Source: Robertkochia marina (GTDB lineage: Bacteria > Bacteroidota > Bacteroidia > Flavobacteriales > Flavobacteriaceae). From it: a DNA stretch of 64,000 nucleotides. The notes beneath the pieces are model-generated. The model was not told where the DNA came from. It saw only the letters and a program-made list of their open reading frames with translations, and ran no database searches. Positions within the stretch are counted from its first letter, which is position 1; the number at the start of each line of letters is the position of its first letter. The position numbers and the translations under genes are program-made. Shown piece after piece: positions 52,306 to 61,107 of this stretch. The stretch lies in contig NZ_SSMC01000002.1 in NCBI RefSeq assembly GCF_004799345.1, positions 1-64,000 on the forward strand, given 5' to 3'.

Positions 52306-53169
52306 ATGGAAATTATCAAATCGATCTTTGTCAGTTTCAGAGATTTTCTTGAACTTTCAATTTACAAGGATGTAACCATTGGAACGATTCTGATGATGAT
52401 CGTTGGGTTTGTGCTTGCCTATTACCTGATGAGGGCCATTCGTTTCTGGGTAACACGAAATATGGAATCTGAAGATCAGTTGAAGTTTAAAGGCATCTTC
52501 AATTTTGTGAACTACCTGGTTTATATTCTGGTGATCATCAGCGTGCTGAACTCTTCAGGAATTGATCTCACCGTTCTGCTTACTGCCTCCGCCGCACTTT
52601 TTGTAGGATTGGGGTTTGCCTTGCAACACTTGTTTCAGGATATCATTTCAGGTATTCTTATCCTGTTAGATCAATCCTTACATGCAGGAGATATTATAGA
52701 GATCGAAGGCCGGGTGGCCAGGGTTATTGATATTAAATTGAGAACCACACGCGCTCTGACCAGAGATGATAAGGTGATCATCATACCCAACCATAAATTT
52801 TTGAGTGACAGTATCATCAATTACACCCAGAACAGGCGTATTACAAGGGAAGCAGTAACCGTGGGAGTTGCCTATGGAAGCGATACCCAATTGGTGAAAA
52901 AGCTTTTACTGCAGGCGGCTGCAGAACAACCGGGAGTACTGAAGGAACCCCGCCCCTCTGTGATCTTTGATGATTTTGGCGATTCGGCCCTTATTTTTAT
53001 TCTTCACATTTTTGTGAGAGACAGCTTCGGAGACCCGGGTATAAAGAGTGATATCAGGTACAAGATCGACCATAAATTCAGGGAGCATAAGATCACTATT
53101 CCATTCCCGCAGCGGGATGTGCATTTCTATCCTGCCACTGCAGCCCAATCCAAAGAAGGAATAAAGTGA
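52306..53169 (+). CDS. mechanosensitive channel, MscS family
   Basis: MscS opens under membrane tension and protects from osmotic downshock. The 287-residue protein has three membrane helices. The pore-lining TM3 is VLLTASAALFVGLGFALQHLFQDIISGILILLDQ. The beta domain follows (LHAGDIIEIEGRVARVIDIKLRTTRALTRDDKVIIIPNHKFL), then an alpha/beta C-terminal domain. It is separated from the ABC permease gene by only 5 bp, so it is probably in the same operon. Confidence 0.93.
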   Translation: MEIIKSIFVSFRDFLELSIYKDVTIGTILMMIVGFVLAYYLMRAIRFWVTRNMESEDQLKFKGIFNFVNYLVYILVIISVLNSSGIDLTVLLTASAALFVGLGFALQHLFQDIISGILILLDQSLHAGDIIEIEGRVARVIDIKLRTTRALTRDDKVIIIPNHKFLSDSIINYTQNRRITREAVTVGVAYGSDTQLVKKLLLQAAAEQPGVLKEPRPSVIFDDFGDSALIFILHIFVRDSFGDPGIKSDIRYKIDHKFREHKITIPFPQRDVHFYPATAAQSKEGIK

Positions 53170-53248
53170 AGGACACTTTAGTGGGGTATTGAAAGAATTT
53201 TCGGTATAGTTATTGGAAGTCAATCAAAAACAAAAAGCAACATAACGT

Positions 53249-54412
53249 ATGTCTAAAATATTGATCATAGAAGATGAAGCCGCTATTAGAAGGGTTTTAG
53301 TAAAAATATTGAGTGAAGAAAATTCCGATTATCAGGTGTCAGAGGCGGTTGATGGCCTTTCCGGACTGGAGATGATCAAGAAGGAAGATTTTGACCTGGT
53401 ACTATGTGATATAAAGATGCCAAAGATGGATGGGGTAGAGGTCCTGGAAGCCGCCATGAAGATAAAACCCGAAACACCCTTTGTCATGATCTCCGGGCAT
53501 GGTGATCTTGATACGGCAGTAAACACCATGCGTTTAGGGGCCTATGATTATATTTCAAAGCCACCGGATCTGAACCGGTTGTTGAATACCGTTAGAAATG
53601 CCCTGGATAAAAAAGAGCTGGTAACAGAGAATAAACGCCTGAAGAAAAAGGTGGGTAAAAACTTTGATATGGTGGGCAGCAGCGAAGGTATTACCAAGAT
53701 CAAGGATATGATCGAAAAAGTAGCTCCTACCGACGCCCGTGTCATGATTACCGGGCCCAATGGTACCGGTAAGGAATTAGTGGCCCACTGGATCCATCAG
53801 AAAAGTGATCGTTCTTCAGGGCCCATGGTAGAAGTTAACTGTGCTGCTATTCCTTCTGAACTTATAGAAAGTGAATTGTTCGGGCATGTTAAAGGAGCAT
53901 TTACCTCGGCGGTTAAAGACAGGGCAGGAAAGTTCGAGGCAGCCAATAAGGGTACGATCTTTCTAGATGAGGTGGGTGATATGAGTCTGTCGGCCCAGGC
54001 CAAGGTGTTAAGAGCCCTGCAGGAGAATAAGGTTTCCAGGGTGGGCAGTGACAAGGATATCAAGGTGGATGTGAGAGTGATCGCCGCCACCAATAAGAAC
54101 CTGGAAGAAGAGATCAAAAAAGGAAATTTCAGGGAAGACCTTTATCACCGTCTAGCTGTGATCCTGATCAAGGTTCCCGCCTTGAACGACCGCAGGGAGG
54201 ATATTCCCATGCTGATCGATCATTTTAGTACCAAGATCGCAGGGGAGCAGGGAAGTGTGAAAAAGAAATTCTCTGAAAAGGCAGTGAAATTATTGCAGGA
54301 ATACAATTGGACAGGGAATATCAGAGAACTTCGAAACGTAGTGGAGCGATTGCTGATCCTTGGAGGTGATGAGATCACTGAAGAAGATGTGCGATTGTTT
54401 GCCACCAAATAG
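53249..54412 (+). CDS. NtrC-like response regulator without DNA-binding domain
   Basis: The 387-residue protein has a receiver domain (1-120; phospho-acceptor Asp54, Lys104 in SKPP) and a sigma-54-type AAA+ domain with Walker A GPNGTGKE (169-176), Walker B LDEVGD (239-244) and R-finger/sensor segments. The GAFTGA loop that contacts sigma-54 reads GAFTSA (216-221). The protein stops about 10 residues after the AAA+ lid, so the usual Fis-type helix-turn-helix is missing. It may act from solution or on other targets. No cognate kinase is next to it. It lies 79 bp after mscS. Confidence 0.9.
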   Translation: MSKILIIEDEAAIRRVLVKILSEENSDYQVSEAVDGLSGLEMIKKEDFDLVLCDIKMPKMDGVEVLEAAMKIKPETPFVMISGHGDLDTAVNTMRLGAYDYISKPPDLNRLLNTVRNALDKKELVTENKRLKKKVGKNFDMVGSSEGITKIKDMIEKVAPTDARVMITGPNGTGKELVAHWIHQKSDRSSGPMVEVNCAAIPSELIESELFGHVKGAFTSAVKDRAGKFEAANKGTIFLDEVGDMSLSAQAKVLRALQENKVSRVGSDKDIKVDVRVIAATNKNLEEEIKKGNFREDLYHRLAVILIKVPALNDRREDIPMLIDHFSTKIAGEQGSVKKKFSEKAVKLLQEYNWTGNIRELRNVVERLLILGGDEITEEDVRLFATK

Positions 54413-54418
54413 TTTTAA

Positions 54419-54451
54419 AAAAAAGCCCTGAAGGAAATCAGGGCTTTTTTT
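54419..54451. terminator. bidirectional terminator after the NtrC-like gene
   Basis: AAAAAAGCCCTGA and TCAGGGCTTTTTT flank a short loop between convergent genes. Confidence 0.87.
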
Positions 54452-54473
54452 TATGGTATATTAAGAAATGGAT

Positions 54474-55295
54474 CTATGGTTTCTTGCAGCTTTCCAGTGC
54501 GGCAGCCACATCTCTTTGCATTCTTATAGTTTGCTGAATGTAATAGTTTCTGGTTTCCTTCAGATTCTCATTATTCAGCACATCATCACTTCGCATATAG
54601 CTCCCGTTAAGCAGGGCCATTGCTTTTTGGCAGCCCAGGCTTTCAGCCAGGTCTTTTAAACTTTCTTCCATGGCGGCCAGGTGTACCTCGGCCGCTCTTT
54701 TTATAACCAATTGCTCTTCCAGTTCCTGCTCACGGGCCATTTTAGCCCTTTCAGCCATGGCTCTCTGCTGCGCGATCTTTTCTTCCAGCAAACGCTGCTG
54801 CTCTTCCAGACGACGCTTTTCTGCTTCCAGGCGGGCCTGTTCGTCACTAAGGTCAGTATTATTAACCGCGAGGTATTCGGTGGTGGTGTCTGCAGAGGCT
54901 GTGAGATCGGAGGTGGTTTCAATCTCAGGTGCTCCGGTAGTACATCGATCAAGGGCTCCCATGACCAATTGCATATGTTCTAAAGCGATCTGTGTGTAAA
55001 ACCGGCCTGCCTTCCAATCTTCAGGATCAGTGGCTTTTGAAAGATTATCAAGTCCATTCACAATTTCGTTCAGCGCAGGCTGACAACCACAATCTTCGAT
55101 CAATACTTTGGCCTTTTCCATAGCCGCCACCCCGCGATCGGCGTAGAGCATCTGGTGGTCAAAGTTGTCGGCATTAAGAGCTCTTTTGGTATGCGCCAGG
55201 GCATAAGAAGCCGAAGAATAGGCTGAGGTGCATTGCGCAAAACCTGCGTAAAAGGCCAGCAGCAACAGCAGAAGTGATAAAGTAAATTTTCTCAT
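54474..55295 (-). CDS. exported coiled-coil protein of unknown function
   Basis: The 273-residue protein has a signal peptide (cleavage after GFAQ, about residue 20). Its first half is helical with paired Cys (DCGCQP). A long charged coiled coil lies at about 150-215 (LSDEQARLEAEKRRLEEQQRLLEEK). The C-terminal part has ESLGCQKAMALLNGSYMRSDDVLNNENLKETRNYYIQQT, which may be another helix pair. It could be a periplasmic scaffold; I do not recognise the family. Confidence 0.8.
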   Translation of the reverse strand: MRKFTLSLLLLLLAFYAGFAQCTSAYSSASYALAHTKRALNADNFDHQMLYADRGVAAMEKAKVLIEDCGCQPALNEIVNGLDNLSKATDPEDWKAGRFYTQIALEHMQLVMGALDRCTTGAPEIETTSDLTASADTTTEYLAVNNTDLSDEQARLEAEKRRLEEQQRLLEEKIAQQRAMAERAKMAREQELEEQLVIKRAAEVHLAAMEESLKDLAESLGCQKAMALLNGSYMRSDDVLNNENLKETRNYYIQQTIRMQRDVAAALESCKKP

Positions 55296-55433
55296 ACTTG
55301 GAGTAGGTTAATTAAAGTTCATTAAGAATTTGGTTTAACAATATTACAATTAATAACTCATTAATAAAAAAACTTTAATTTAATGCTTTGTAAAACAGCT
55401 GATTGAGATTTTATTAAATGCAAAAACACACAG

Positions 55434-56312
55434 ATGGATAAGATAAAAAGTGAAGACTTCCGGGTAGACAGGCCGGTTCATTTAAGCGAATTGAACACCT
55501 ATAATGACCTGAATTCCAACGATGATGAGCTTAAGAAAAGACTGGCAGAAACAAGAAGAAAGCTCGGTAAACTTCAGGATGTTATGTATGCCCATGGCAA
55601 ATATGCGGTATTGATCTGTTTTCAGGGGATGGATACTTCCGGAAAAGACAGCCTGATCAGGGAGGTCTTCAAAGATTTTAATATGCGGGGCGTGGTGGTA
55701 CACAGCTTTAAAACCCCTACCTACCTGGAGAAAAAACAAGATTATTTGTGGCGGCATTATATACGATTGCCTGCCCGCGGAAAGTTCGGGGTATTTAACC
55801 GTACCCACTATGAGAATGTATTAGTTACCCGGGTGCATCCCGAATACATCCTGTCTGAACATATTCCCGGAATAGAAACGGTGGAAGATGTGAAGGAGTC
55901 ATTTTGGCATAACCGTTTTGAACAGATCAAAAAGTTCGAGAAACACCTGGTAGAGAACGGCACCCTGGTTTTTAAATTTTTTCTTCACCTGTCTAAGGAA
56001 GAGCAAAAGAACCGTCTGCTCAGACGCCTTGACCGCCCGGAGAAAAATTGGAAATTCTCTCCAGACGATCTGGAAGAACGAAAATTCTGGGACGACTATC
56101 AGCGCTGTTACGAGGAGGCCATCAATATTACCTCTGCTCCCGATGCCCCCTGGTACGTAATTCCTTCAGACAATAAAAAAGCCAGCAGAACCATCGTGGC
56201 CGATATTATTTACGATGAGCTGAAAAAGTACAAGGATATTGATGAGCCTGTGCTCTCTGAAGAGATTCTAAAGAATGTGGATCTGTACCGGAAGCAACTG
56301 GAAAATGATTGA
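55434..56312 (+). CDS. ppk2: polyphosphate kinase 2 family enzyme
   Basis: PPK2 enzymes transfer phosphate between polyphosphate and nucleotides. The 292-residue single-domain protein has Walker A FQGMDTSGKDSLIREVFK (GMDTSGKD at 65-72), Walker B-like GVFNRTHYENVLVTRVHPE and the lid NRLLRRLDRPEKNWKFSPDDLEER. This length and motif set fits the class III or class I short PPK2, which phosphorylate AMP/ADP or GDP/ADP; class cannot be settled. With ppgK the window shows two polyphosphate-using enzymes. Confidence 0.92.
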   Translation: MDKIKSEDFRVDRPVHLSELNTYNDLNSNDDELKKRLAETRRKLGKLQDVMYAHGKYAVLICFQGMDTSGKDSLIREVFKDFNMRGVVVHSFKTPTYLEKKQDYLWRHYIRLPARGKFGVFNRTHYENVLVTRVHPEYILSEHIPGIETVEDVKESFWHNRFEQIKKFEKHLVENGTLVFKFFLHLSKEEQKNRLLRRLDRPEKNWKFSPDDLEERKFWDDYQRCYEEAINITSAPDAPWYVIPSDNKKASRTIVADIIYDELKKYKDIDEPVLSEEILKNVDLYRKQLEND

Positions 56313-56381
56313 GATTTATTGAAAATTTAACATGAAATTTGAAGGGGATTACTCATTTTAGAACTCCAAAACCAGAATGCC

Positions 56382-57776
56382 ATGAAAAAGCTTTTTTACC
56401 TGTTTATTGTGTTTCCTTTCCTGTTGAATGCCCAGCAAGAAGATGTGTCTCAACTTAAAGACATATATGAACAATCATTGACCAATGGAAAAAGCTACGA
56501 ATGGCTTGATTATCTAAGTAACCAGATCGGAGGGCGTTTATCAGGTTCCCTGAATGCAGAACGTGCCGTAGAGTATACGAAGAAAGAATTGGAGGCGCTG
56601 GGACTGGACCGCGTATGGCTTCAGCCGGTCATGGTACCCAAATGGACCAGAGGGGTTAAGGAGTATGCCTATATAGAATCGGCTCCGGGTAAAACCACCC
56701 CGGTTAATATATGTGCGCTGGGCGGCAGTGTGGCCACTCCTGAAGGCGGCCTTCGCGGTAATATTGTAGAGGTGAATGGCGTAGAGGAACTGCAAGTGCT
56801 GGGAAAAGAAAAACTTGAAGGCAATATTGTATTTTTTAACAAACCCATGCAGGCCAATCTTATCAATACCTTTGAAGCCTATGGAGGTTGTGTGAATCAG
56901 CGTTACCAGGGAGCGCAGGAGGCCGTAAAATACGGAGCCAGGGGTGTTATCGTACGGTCTTTGAATTTACGTCTGGATGACCTTCCGCATACGGGTAGTA
57001 TGAGTTATGGAGACCTGCCTGCATCAGAGCGTATCCCGGCAGCTGCCATTAGTACCAAAGACGCTGAGTTGTTAAGCACCATGCTGAAGCTCGATCCCGA
57101 TATTTACTTTTTCTTTAGTCAGAAATGCAGGGTTTTTCCTGATGTCAAATCGTATAATGTTATCGGAGAAATCACAGGATCTGAATACCCTGAAGAGATC
57201 ATCACCGTTGGCGGCCATCTTGACTCCTGGGATCTTGGCGATGGAGCCCATGATGACGGCGCCGGGTGTGTTCAAAGCATGGAAGTGCTGCGACTTTTAA
57301 AAGAAACCGGATACAGGCCTAAGCGAACCATCAGGGTGGTATTGTTTATGAATGAAGAAAATGGTCTTAGAGGGGCCAGGAAATATGCAGAAGTTGCGGC
57401 TGAAAAGGGGGAAGAACACCTGTTCGCCCTTGAGAGTGACTCGGGTGGATTTACCCCAAGGGGCTTTTCTTTTGATTGTCGCCCGGACCAGTTTGAGAAG
57501 ATAGAAGCGTGGAAACCGCTATTTGAACCTTACCTGATCCATTATTTTGAACGTGGAGGCAGTGGAGCCGATATTGGTCCTTTAAAAAACGGAGAAACAG
57601 TACTTGCCGGATTGAGACCTGATTCACAGCGCTATTTTGACCATCATCACGCTGCGAACGATACCTTTGAACATGTAAACAAACGGGAACTTGAATTAGG
57701 GGCCGCTACCATGACCTCGCTGATCTATCTTATAGATAAATACGGTTTTTCCAACCAGCCTAAGATCAAAGGGTAA
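56382..57776 (+). CDS. M28-family zinc aminopeptidase, exported
   Basis: The 464-residue protein has a signal peptide (MKKLFYLFIVFPFLLNAQ), a PA domain inserted at about 110-245, and an M28 peptidase core. The two-zinc ligands are in VGGHLDSWDLGDGAHDDGAG (His, Asp), MNEENG (catalytic and ligand Glu), LESDSGG (Asp) and FDHHHAANDTFE (His). It likely trims peptides in the periplasm or medium. It lies 69 bp after ppk2 but may have its own promoter. Confidence 0.93.
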   Translation: MKKLFYLFIVFPFLLNAQQEDVSQLKDIYEQSLTNGKSYEWLDYLSNQIGGRLSGSLNAERAVEYTKKELEALGLDRVWLQPVMVPKWTRGVKEYAYIESAPGKTTPVNICALGGSVATPEGGLRGNIVEVNGVEELQVLGKEKLEGNIVFFNKPMQANLINTFEAYGGCVNQRYQGAQEAVKYGARGVIVRSLNLRLDDLPHTGSMSYGDLPASERIPAAAISTKDAELLSTMLKLDPDIYFFFSQKCRVFPDVKSYNVIGEITGSEYPEEIITVGGHLDSWDLGDGAHDDGAGCVQSMEVLRLLKETGYRPKRTIRVVLFMNEENGLRGARKYAEVAAEKGEEHLFALESDSGGFTPRGFSFDCRPDQFEKIEAWKPLFEPYLIHYFERGGSGADIGPLKNGETVLAGLRPDSQRYFDHHHAANDTFEHVNKRELELGAATMTSLIYLIDKYGFSNQPKIKG

Positions 57777-58140
57777 TTCCGAAGGATTAAATTCAATCCT
57801 TAGTTTTTTAAGTTAAAGAAATACCGTATTGTCAGTTCGAGCTTGCCTGTCGGCAAACAGACCTGCCTTCGGCAGGTAGGCAGGTGTCACGCTAAAGGCG
57901 TGGTATCGAGAACAATTCAGGGTCAGCAAACTCTCGGCACGATTCCGCTACGTAGAATCACCATACCTTTGGTAGGTATGCTCGAGGATCTGCACGGACC
58001 TAGGAAGACGATTAACCACCCCGGCCTTTCTCCCAATACGCCGGCTGGCCCCATCACTAAAAAGGTCTACAAGACCTTTTTTTACGCTCGGTCCTCCTTT
58101 GAAAGGAGGTGATAATTTTCGTTTTCAATAAGGACTTACT
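57777..58140. repeat. gene-free cluster of palindromes
   Basis: The stretch holds several perfect hairpins: ACCTGCC/GGCAGGT (57863-57879), CATACCT/AGGTATG (about 57962-57980) and CCTCCTTT/AAAGGAGG (about 58094-58110). The 'cagttcgagc ... tatcgagaac' fragment (57836-57915) looks like a repeat family found in flavobacterial intergenic DNA. No gene is supported. Confidence 0.6.
58059..58083 (+). terminator. terminator-like hairpin
   Basis: AAAAAGGTCT and AGACCTTTTT flank an ACA loop and a T run, about 280 bp past the M28 peptidase gene. Confidence 0.6.
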
Positions 58141-58141
58141 A

Positions 58142-58269
58142 TTTGCTTCTTCGCCCCTTCACCACTTTACTTCTTTGCAACTTTATTCCTAAGCTCCTTA
58201 GCTACTTAGCTCCTTAGCTCCTTTGCTTCTTAGTTCCTTTGCTTCTTAGCTCCTTTGCTTCTTTACCAC
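58142..58269. repeat. degenerate octamer array, 16 units in strict 8-bp phase
   Basis: Sixteen consecutive octamers end with C on the plus strand (TTTGCTTC, TTAGCTCC, TTTACTTC, TTTACCAC and others). On the minus strand they read GRAGYWAA, matching the array at 18984-19135; GAAGTAAA and GTGGTAAA occur exactly in both. The array is pyrimidine-rich on the plus strand and non-coding. Confidence 0.85.
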
Positions 58270-58402
58270 TATTGGTCTCACCCTCCAAAACAAATCCATA
58301 GTTCAAAGGCCCTGGCTTGATTGACGACTTAACAAAACTTTAGGTCATACCCCGGGCCATCTTTCACGCTCAACCTCAAAATTTTAGTATTTTTATGAGG
58401 CT

Positions 58403-59557
58403 ATGAAAGATATAACCAGAAAAGGATTCGTATTTGATTCATACGAGGCTCCGGACCAGTCGCCTTTTGATAAACTCTTTGAGATCTTTAAGGAGCTCAT
58501 AACTCATACCTCCGGAGATTTCGATGAGGCTATTGACTGGCTGCGCGAGTTGGATAAGGAGTATGAACTCACCACCGATGATTATACCATAGATGATTTT
58601 ATTGAAGACCTGAAGAACAAGGGCTACATCCGGGAAGAGATCGATCCGGATGGCAGTGGTGATGGTGAAGGGGAGGGCACTGCCGGTGATCCTAAATACA
58701 ATATTACTGCCAAAACCGAACAGATGATCAGAAAGCATGCTCTCAATCAGATCTTCGGGAAACTCAAACGAAGTGGCAGCGGAAATCATCGTACCCCTTT
58801 TACCGGAAGAGGCGATGAACATACCGGAGACTTTCGCGAATACCGGTTCGGAGATCCCCTTGAAAGGATCTCTATGACCGAAAGCATGAGAAATGCCCAG
58901 GTTAATCATGGCATTGGGTCTTTTATGCTGAATGAAGATGACCTGGTGGTTGAAGAAACCCACCTGAAAGCTCAGATGAGCACCGTGCTAATGATCGATA
59001 TCAGTCATAGTATGATCCTCTATGGGGAAGATCGGATTACCCCGGCAAAAAAGGTAGCCATGGCCCTGGCAGAACTTATAACGACACGGTACCCCAAAGA
59101 TACCCTCGATATTCTTGTATTTGGTAACGATGCCTGGCCGATAGCCATTAAAGACCTGCCCTACCTCAAAGTGGGGCCTTACCACACCAATACCGTTGCC
59201 GGACTGCAGTTGGCCATGGACATGTTAAGAAGAAAAAAGAATACCAATAAACAGATCTTCATGATCACCGATGGTAAGCCCAGTTGTCTGCGCGAACCCA
59301 ACGGCGAATATTATATGAACAGTATGGGGCTAGACCCTTATATCGTTGATAAGTGTTATCAGATGGCGCGTCAGGCCAGGAAGCTGCACATACCCATAAC
59401 GACCTTTATGATAGCCAGAGACCCCTACCTGATGCAATTTATCAGGCATTTTACAGAAGCTAACCGGGGAAAAGCCTTCTTTACCGGGTTGGAGGGTCTG
59501 GGGGAAATGATCTTTGAAGATTATGAGAATAACCGCAAAAGACGAATAAGAGGTTGA
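58403..59557 (+). CDS. VWA-domain protein paired with an AAA+ ATPase
   Basis: The 384-residue protein has a charged N-terminal part with a short acidic Gly-rich linker (DPDGSGDGEGEGT, about 81-93). A von Willebrand A domain follows, with the metal-site motif DISHS (199-203) and ITDGKPS. The pattern resembles the VWA partner of MoxR or magnesium-chelatase-like ATPases, and the AAA+ gene lies 20 bp downstream. The pair probably remodels or inserts metal into a target protein, but the target is unknown. Confidence 0.88.
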   Translation: MKDITRKGFVFDSYEAPDQSPFDKLFEIFKELITHTSGDFDEAIDWLRELDKEYELTTDDYTIDDFIEDLKNKGYIREEIDPDGSGDGEGEGTAGDPKYNITAKTEQMIRKHALNQIFGKLKRSGSGNHRTPFTGRGDEHTGDFREYRFGDPLERISMTESMRNAQVNHGIGSFMLNEDDLVVEETHLKAQMSTVLMIDISHSMILYGEDRITPAKKVAMALAELITTRYPKDTLDILVFGNDAWPIAIKDLPYLKVGPYHTNTVAGLQLAMDMLRRKKNTNKQIFMITDGKPSCLREPNGEYYMNSMGLDPYIVDKCYQMARQARKLHIPITTFMIARDPYLMQFIRHFTEANRGKAFFTGLEGLGEMIFEDYENNRKRRIRG

Positions 59558-59577
59558 ATTAAAACAGCATTTTGCTT

Positions 59578-61041
59578 ATGAATATAGAAAAGATAAAAAC
59601 ACTGGGAGCACTGCGTGCATCGGAGTACCGTTCCCGGTCGATCAAAGAAGAGTTACGGGAAAACCTGGTAAGTTATATACGCAAGGGAGAATCGCCTTTT
59701 ACCGGAATTCACGGATATGAAAATACCGTGCTTCCCGAACTGGAACGGGCCATACTCTCAAGGCATAACATCAATCTGCTGGGATTGCGGGGTCAGGCAA
59801 AAACCAGGCTGGCTCGCCTTATGGTAGGCCTCTTAGATGAGTGGATGCCGGTGGTGGAGGGGTCAGAGATCAATGATGATCCGTTTAACCCGATCTCGCG
59901 ATATGCCAGAGAACTTATAGCAGAAAAAGGAGATGACACTCCTGTGAGCTGGGTACATCGCGATGACCGCTTTTATGAAAAGCTGGCAACACCCGATGTT
60001 ACCGTGGCCGACCTGATAGGAGATGTTGACCCTATTAAGGCGGCTAATCTTCGCCTGTCTTATGCAGACGACCGGGTTATTCATTTCGGAATGATACCCA
60101 GGGCCAACAGAAGTATTTTTGTGATCAATGAGTTACCCGATCTTCAGGCCCGAATCCAGGTAGCCCTGTTCAATATCTTACAGGAAGGTGATATTCAGAT
60201 TCGCGGATTTAAGCTGCGTTTACCCCTGGATATTCAGTTCGTATTTACAGCAAACCCTGAAGACTATACCAACCGGGGAAGTATTGTAACTCCGCTAAAA
60301 GACAGGATCGGATCACAGATACTGACGCACTATCCGGAGTCGGTTGACATTGCCCGAATCATTACCGGGCAGGAAGCCAAATTAGACCCCGAACAAAAGG
60401 AGCGCATTTATGTTCCTGAACTCGCATCGCTGCTTATAGAGCAGATCGCTTTTGAAGCCAGGGAAAGTGAATTTATAGATCATAAAAGTGGCGTGAGCGC
60501 CAGGATGAGTATTACCGTTTTTGAAAACCTGGTGAGTACTGCAGAAAGACGGATGCTGCTGAATAATGAAGATAAAGGAGTCATACGTCTGAGCGATTTT
60601 ACCGGGGTGATACCTGCCATAACAGGAAAGGTGGAATTGGTGTATGAGGGCGAACAGGAAGGTGCCGATTATGTGGCAAACTCCCTGATCACCAATGCGG
60701 TAAAAACCCTGTTCTCCGATTATTTCCCCAAGATCGAGAAACTTGAAAAGCCGGGGGAGGCCACCCCTTATGATGAGGTGATACAATGGTTCTTTGAAGG
60801 CAGTGGTTTTGAATTGGAAGACGACCTGCCTGAACCGGAATACAAAACCCTTCTGGATACGGTCAGACCCCTTGAGCGATTACTGAATACCCACCAGCCT
60901 GAGCTCGACGAGAAAGACCGGTTCTTTATGAAGGAATTCTTGTTATGGGGGCTTGCGGCCCATAAGAAGTTGTCGAAGAACCGTTTTGTAACCGGTCTTC
61001 AATTCAAGGATCTCTACGGAAACTATATTAGTAAACTATAA
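59578..61041 (+). CDS. AAA+ ATPase, ChlI/MoxR-like
   Basis: The 487-residue protein has a Walker A motif GLRGQAKT (69-76), Walker B IFVINELPDL, and sensor/arginine segments near VFTANPEDYTNRGSIVTPLKDRIGS. The sequence NRGSIVTPLKDRIG is typical of the magnesium-chelatase-I-like branch. C-terminal regions have the SARMSITVFENLVSTAERR lid. The ATG at 59578 is used; a TTG lies two codons earlier. The VWA gene is 20 bp upstream. Confidence 0.9.
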   Translation: MNIEKIKTLGALRASEYRSRSIKEELRENLVSYIRKGESPFTGIHGYENTVLPELERAILSRHNINLLGLRGQAKTRLARLMVGLLDEWMPVVEGSEINDDPFNPISRYARELIAEKGDDTPVSWVHRDDRFYEKLATPDVTVADLIGDVDPIKAANLRLSYADDRVIHFGMIPRANRSIFVINELPDLQARIQVALFNILQEGDIQIRGFKLRLPLDIQFVFTANPEDYTNRGSIVTPLKDRIGSQILTHYPESVDIARIITGQEAKLDPEQKERIYVPELASLLIEQIAFEARESEFIDHKSGVSARMSITVFENLVSTAERRMLLNNEDKGVIRLSDFTGVIPAITGKVELVYEGEQEGADYVANSLITNAVKTLFSDYFPKIEKLEKPGEATPYDEVIQWFFEGSGFELEDDLPEPEYKTLLDTVRPLERLLNTHQPELDEKDRFFMKEFLLWGLAAHKKLSKNRFVTGLQFKDLYGNYISKL

Positions 61042-61057
61042 GTTATTAGCCATAAAT

Positions 61058-61080
61058 AAGGGGGATGCATGTCCCCCTTT
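61058..61080. terminator. bidirectional terminator after the VWA/AAA+ operon
   Basis: AAGGGGGA and TCCCCCTT pair around TGCATG, followed by a T run, between convergent genes. Confidence 0.8.
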
Positions 61081-61107
61081 CATAATAGCTGCTTTAAAGA
61101 ACTTTCT

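Noticed and set aside
57843-58112. 89-codon frame in the palindrome cluster
   Set aside because: It spans several hairpins and has no coding-like pattern.
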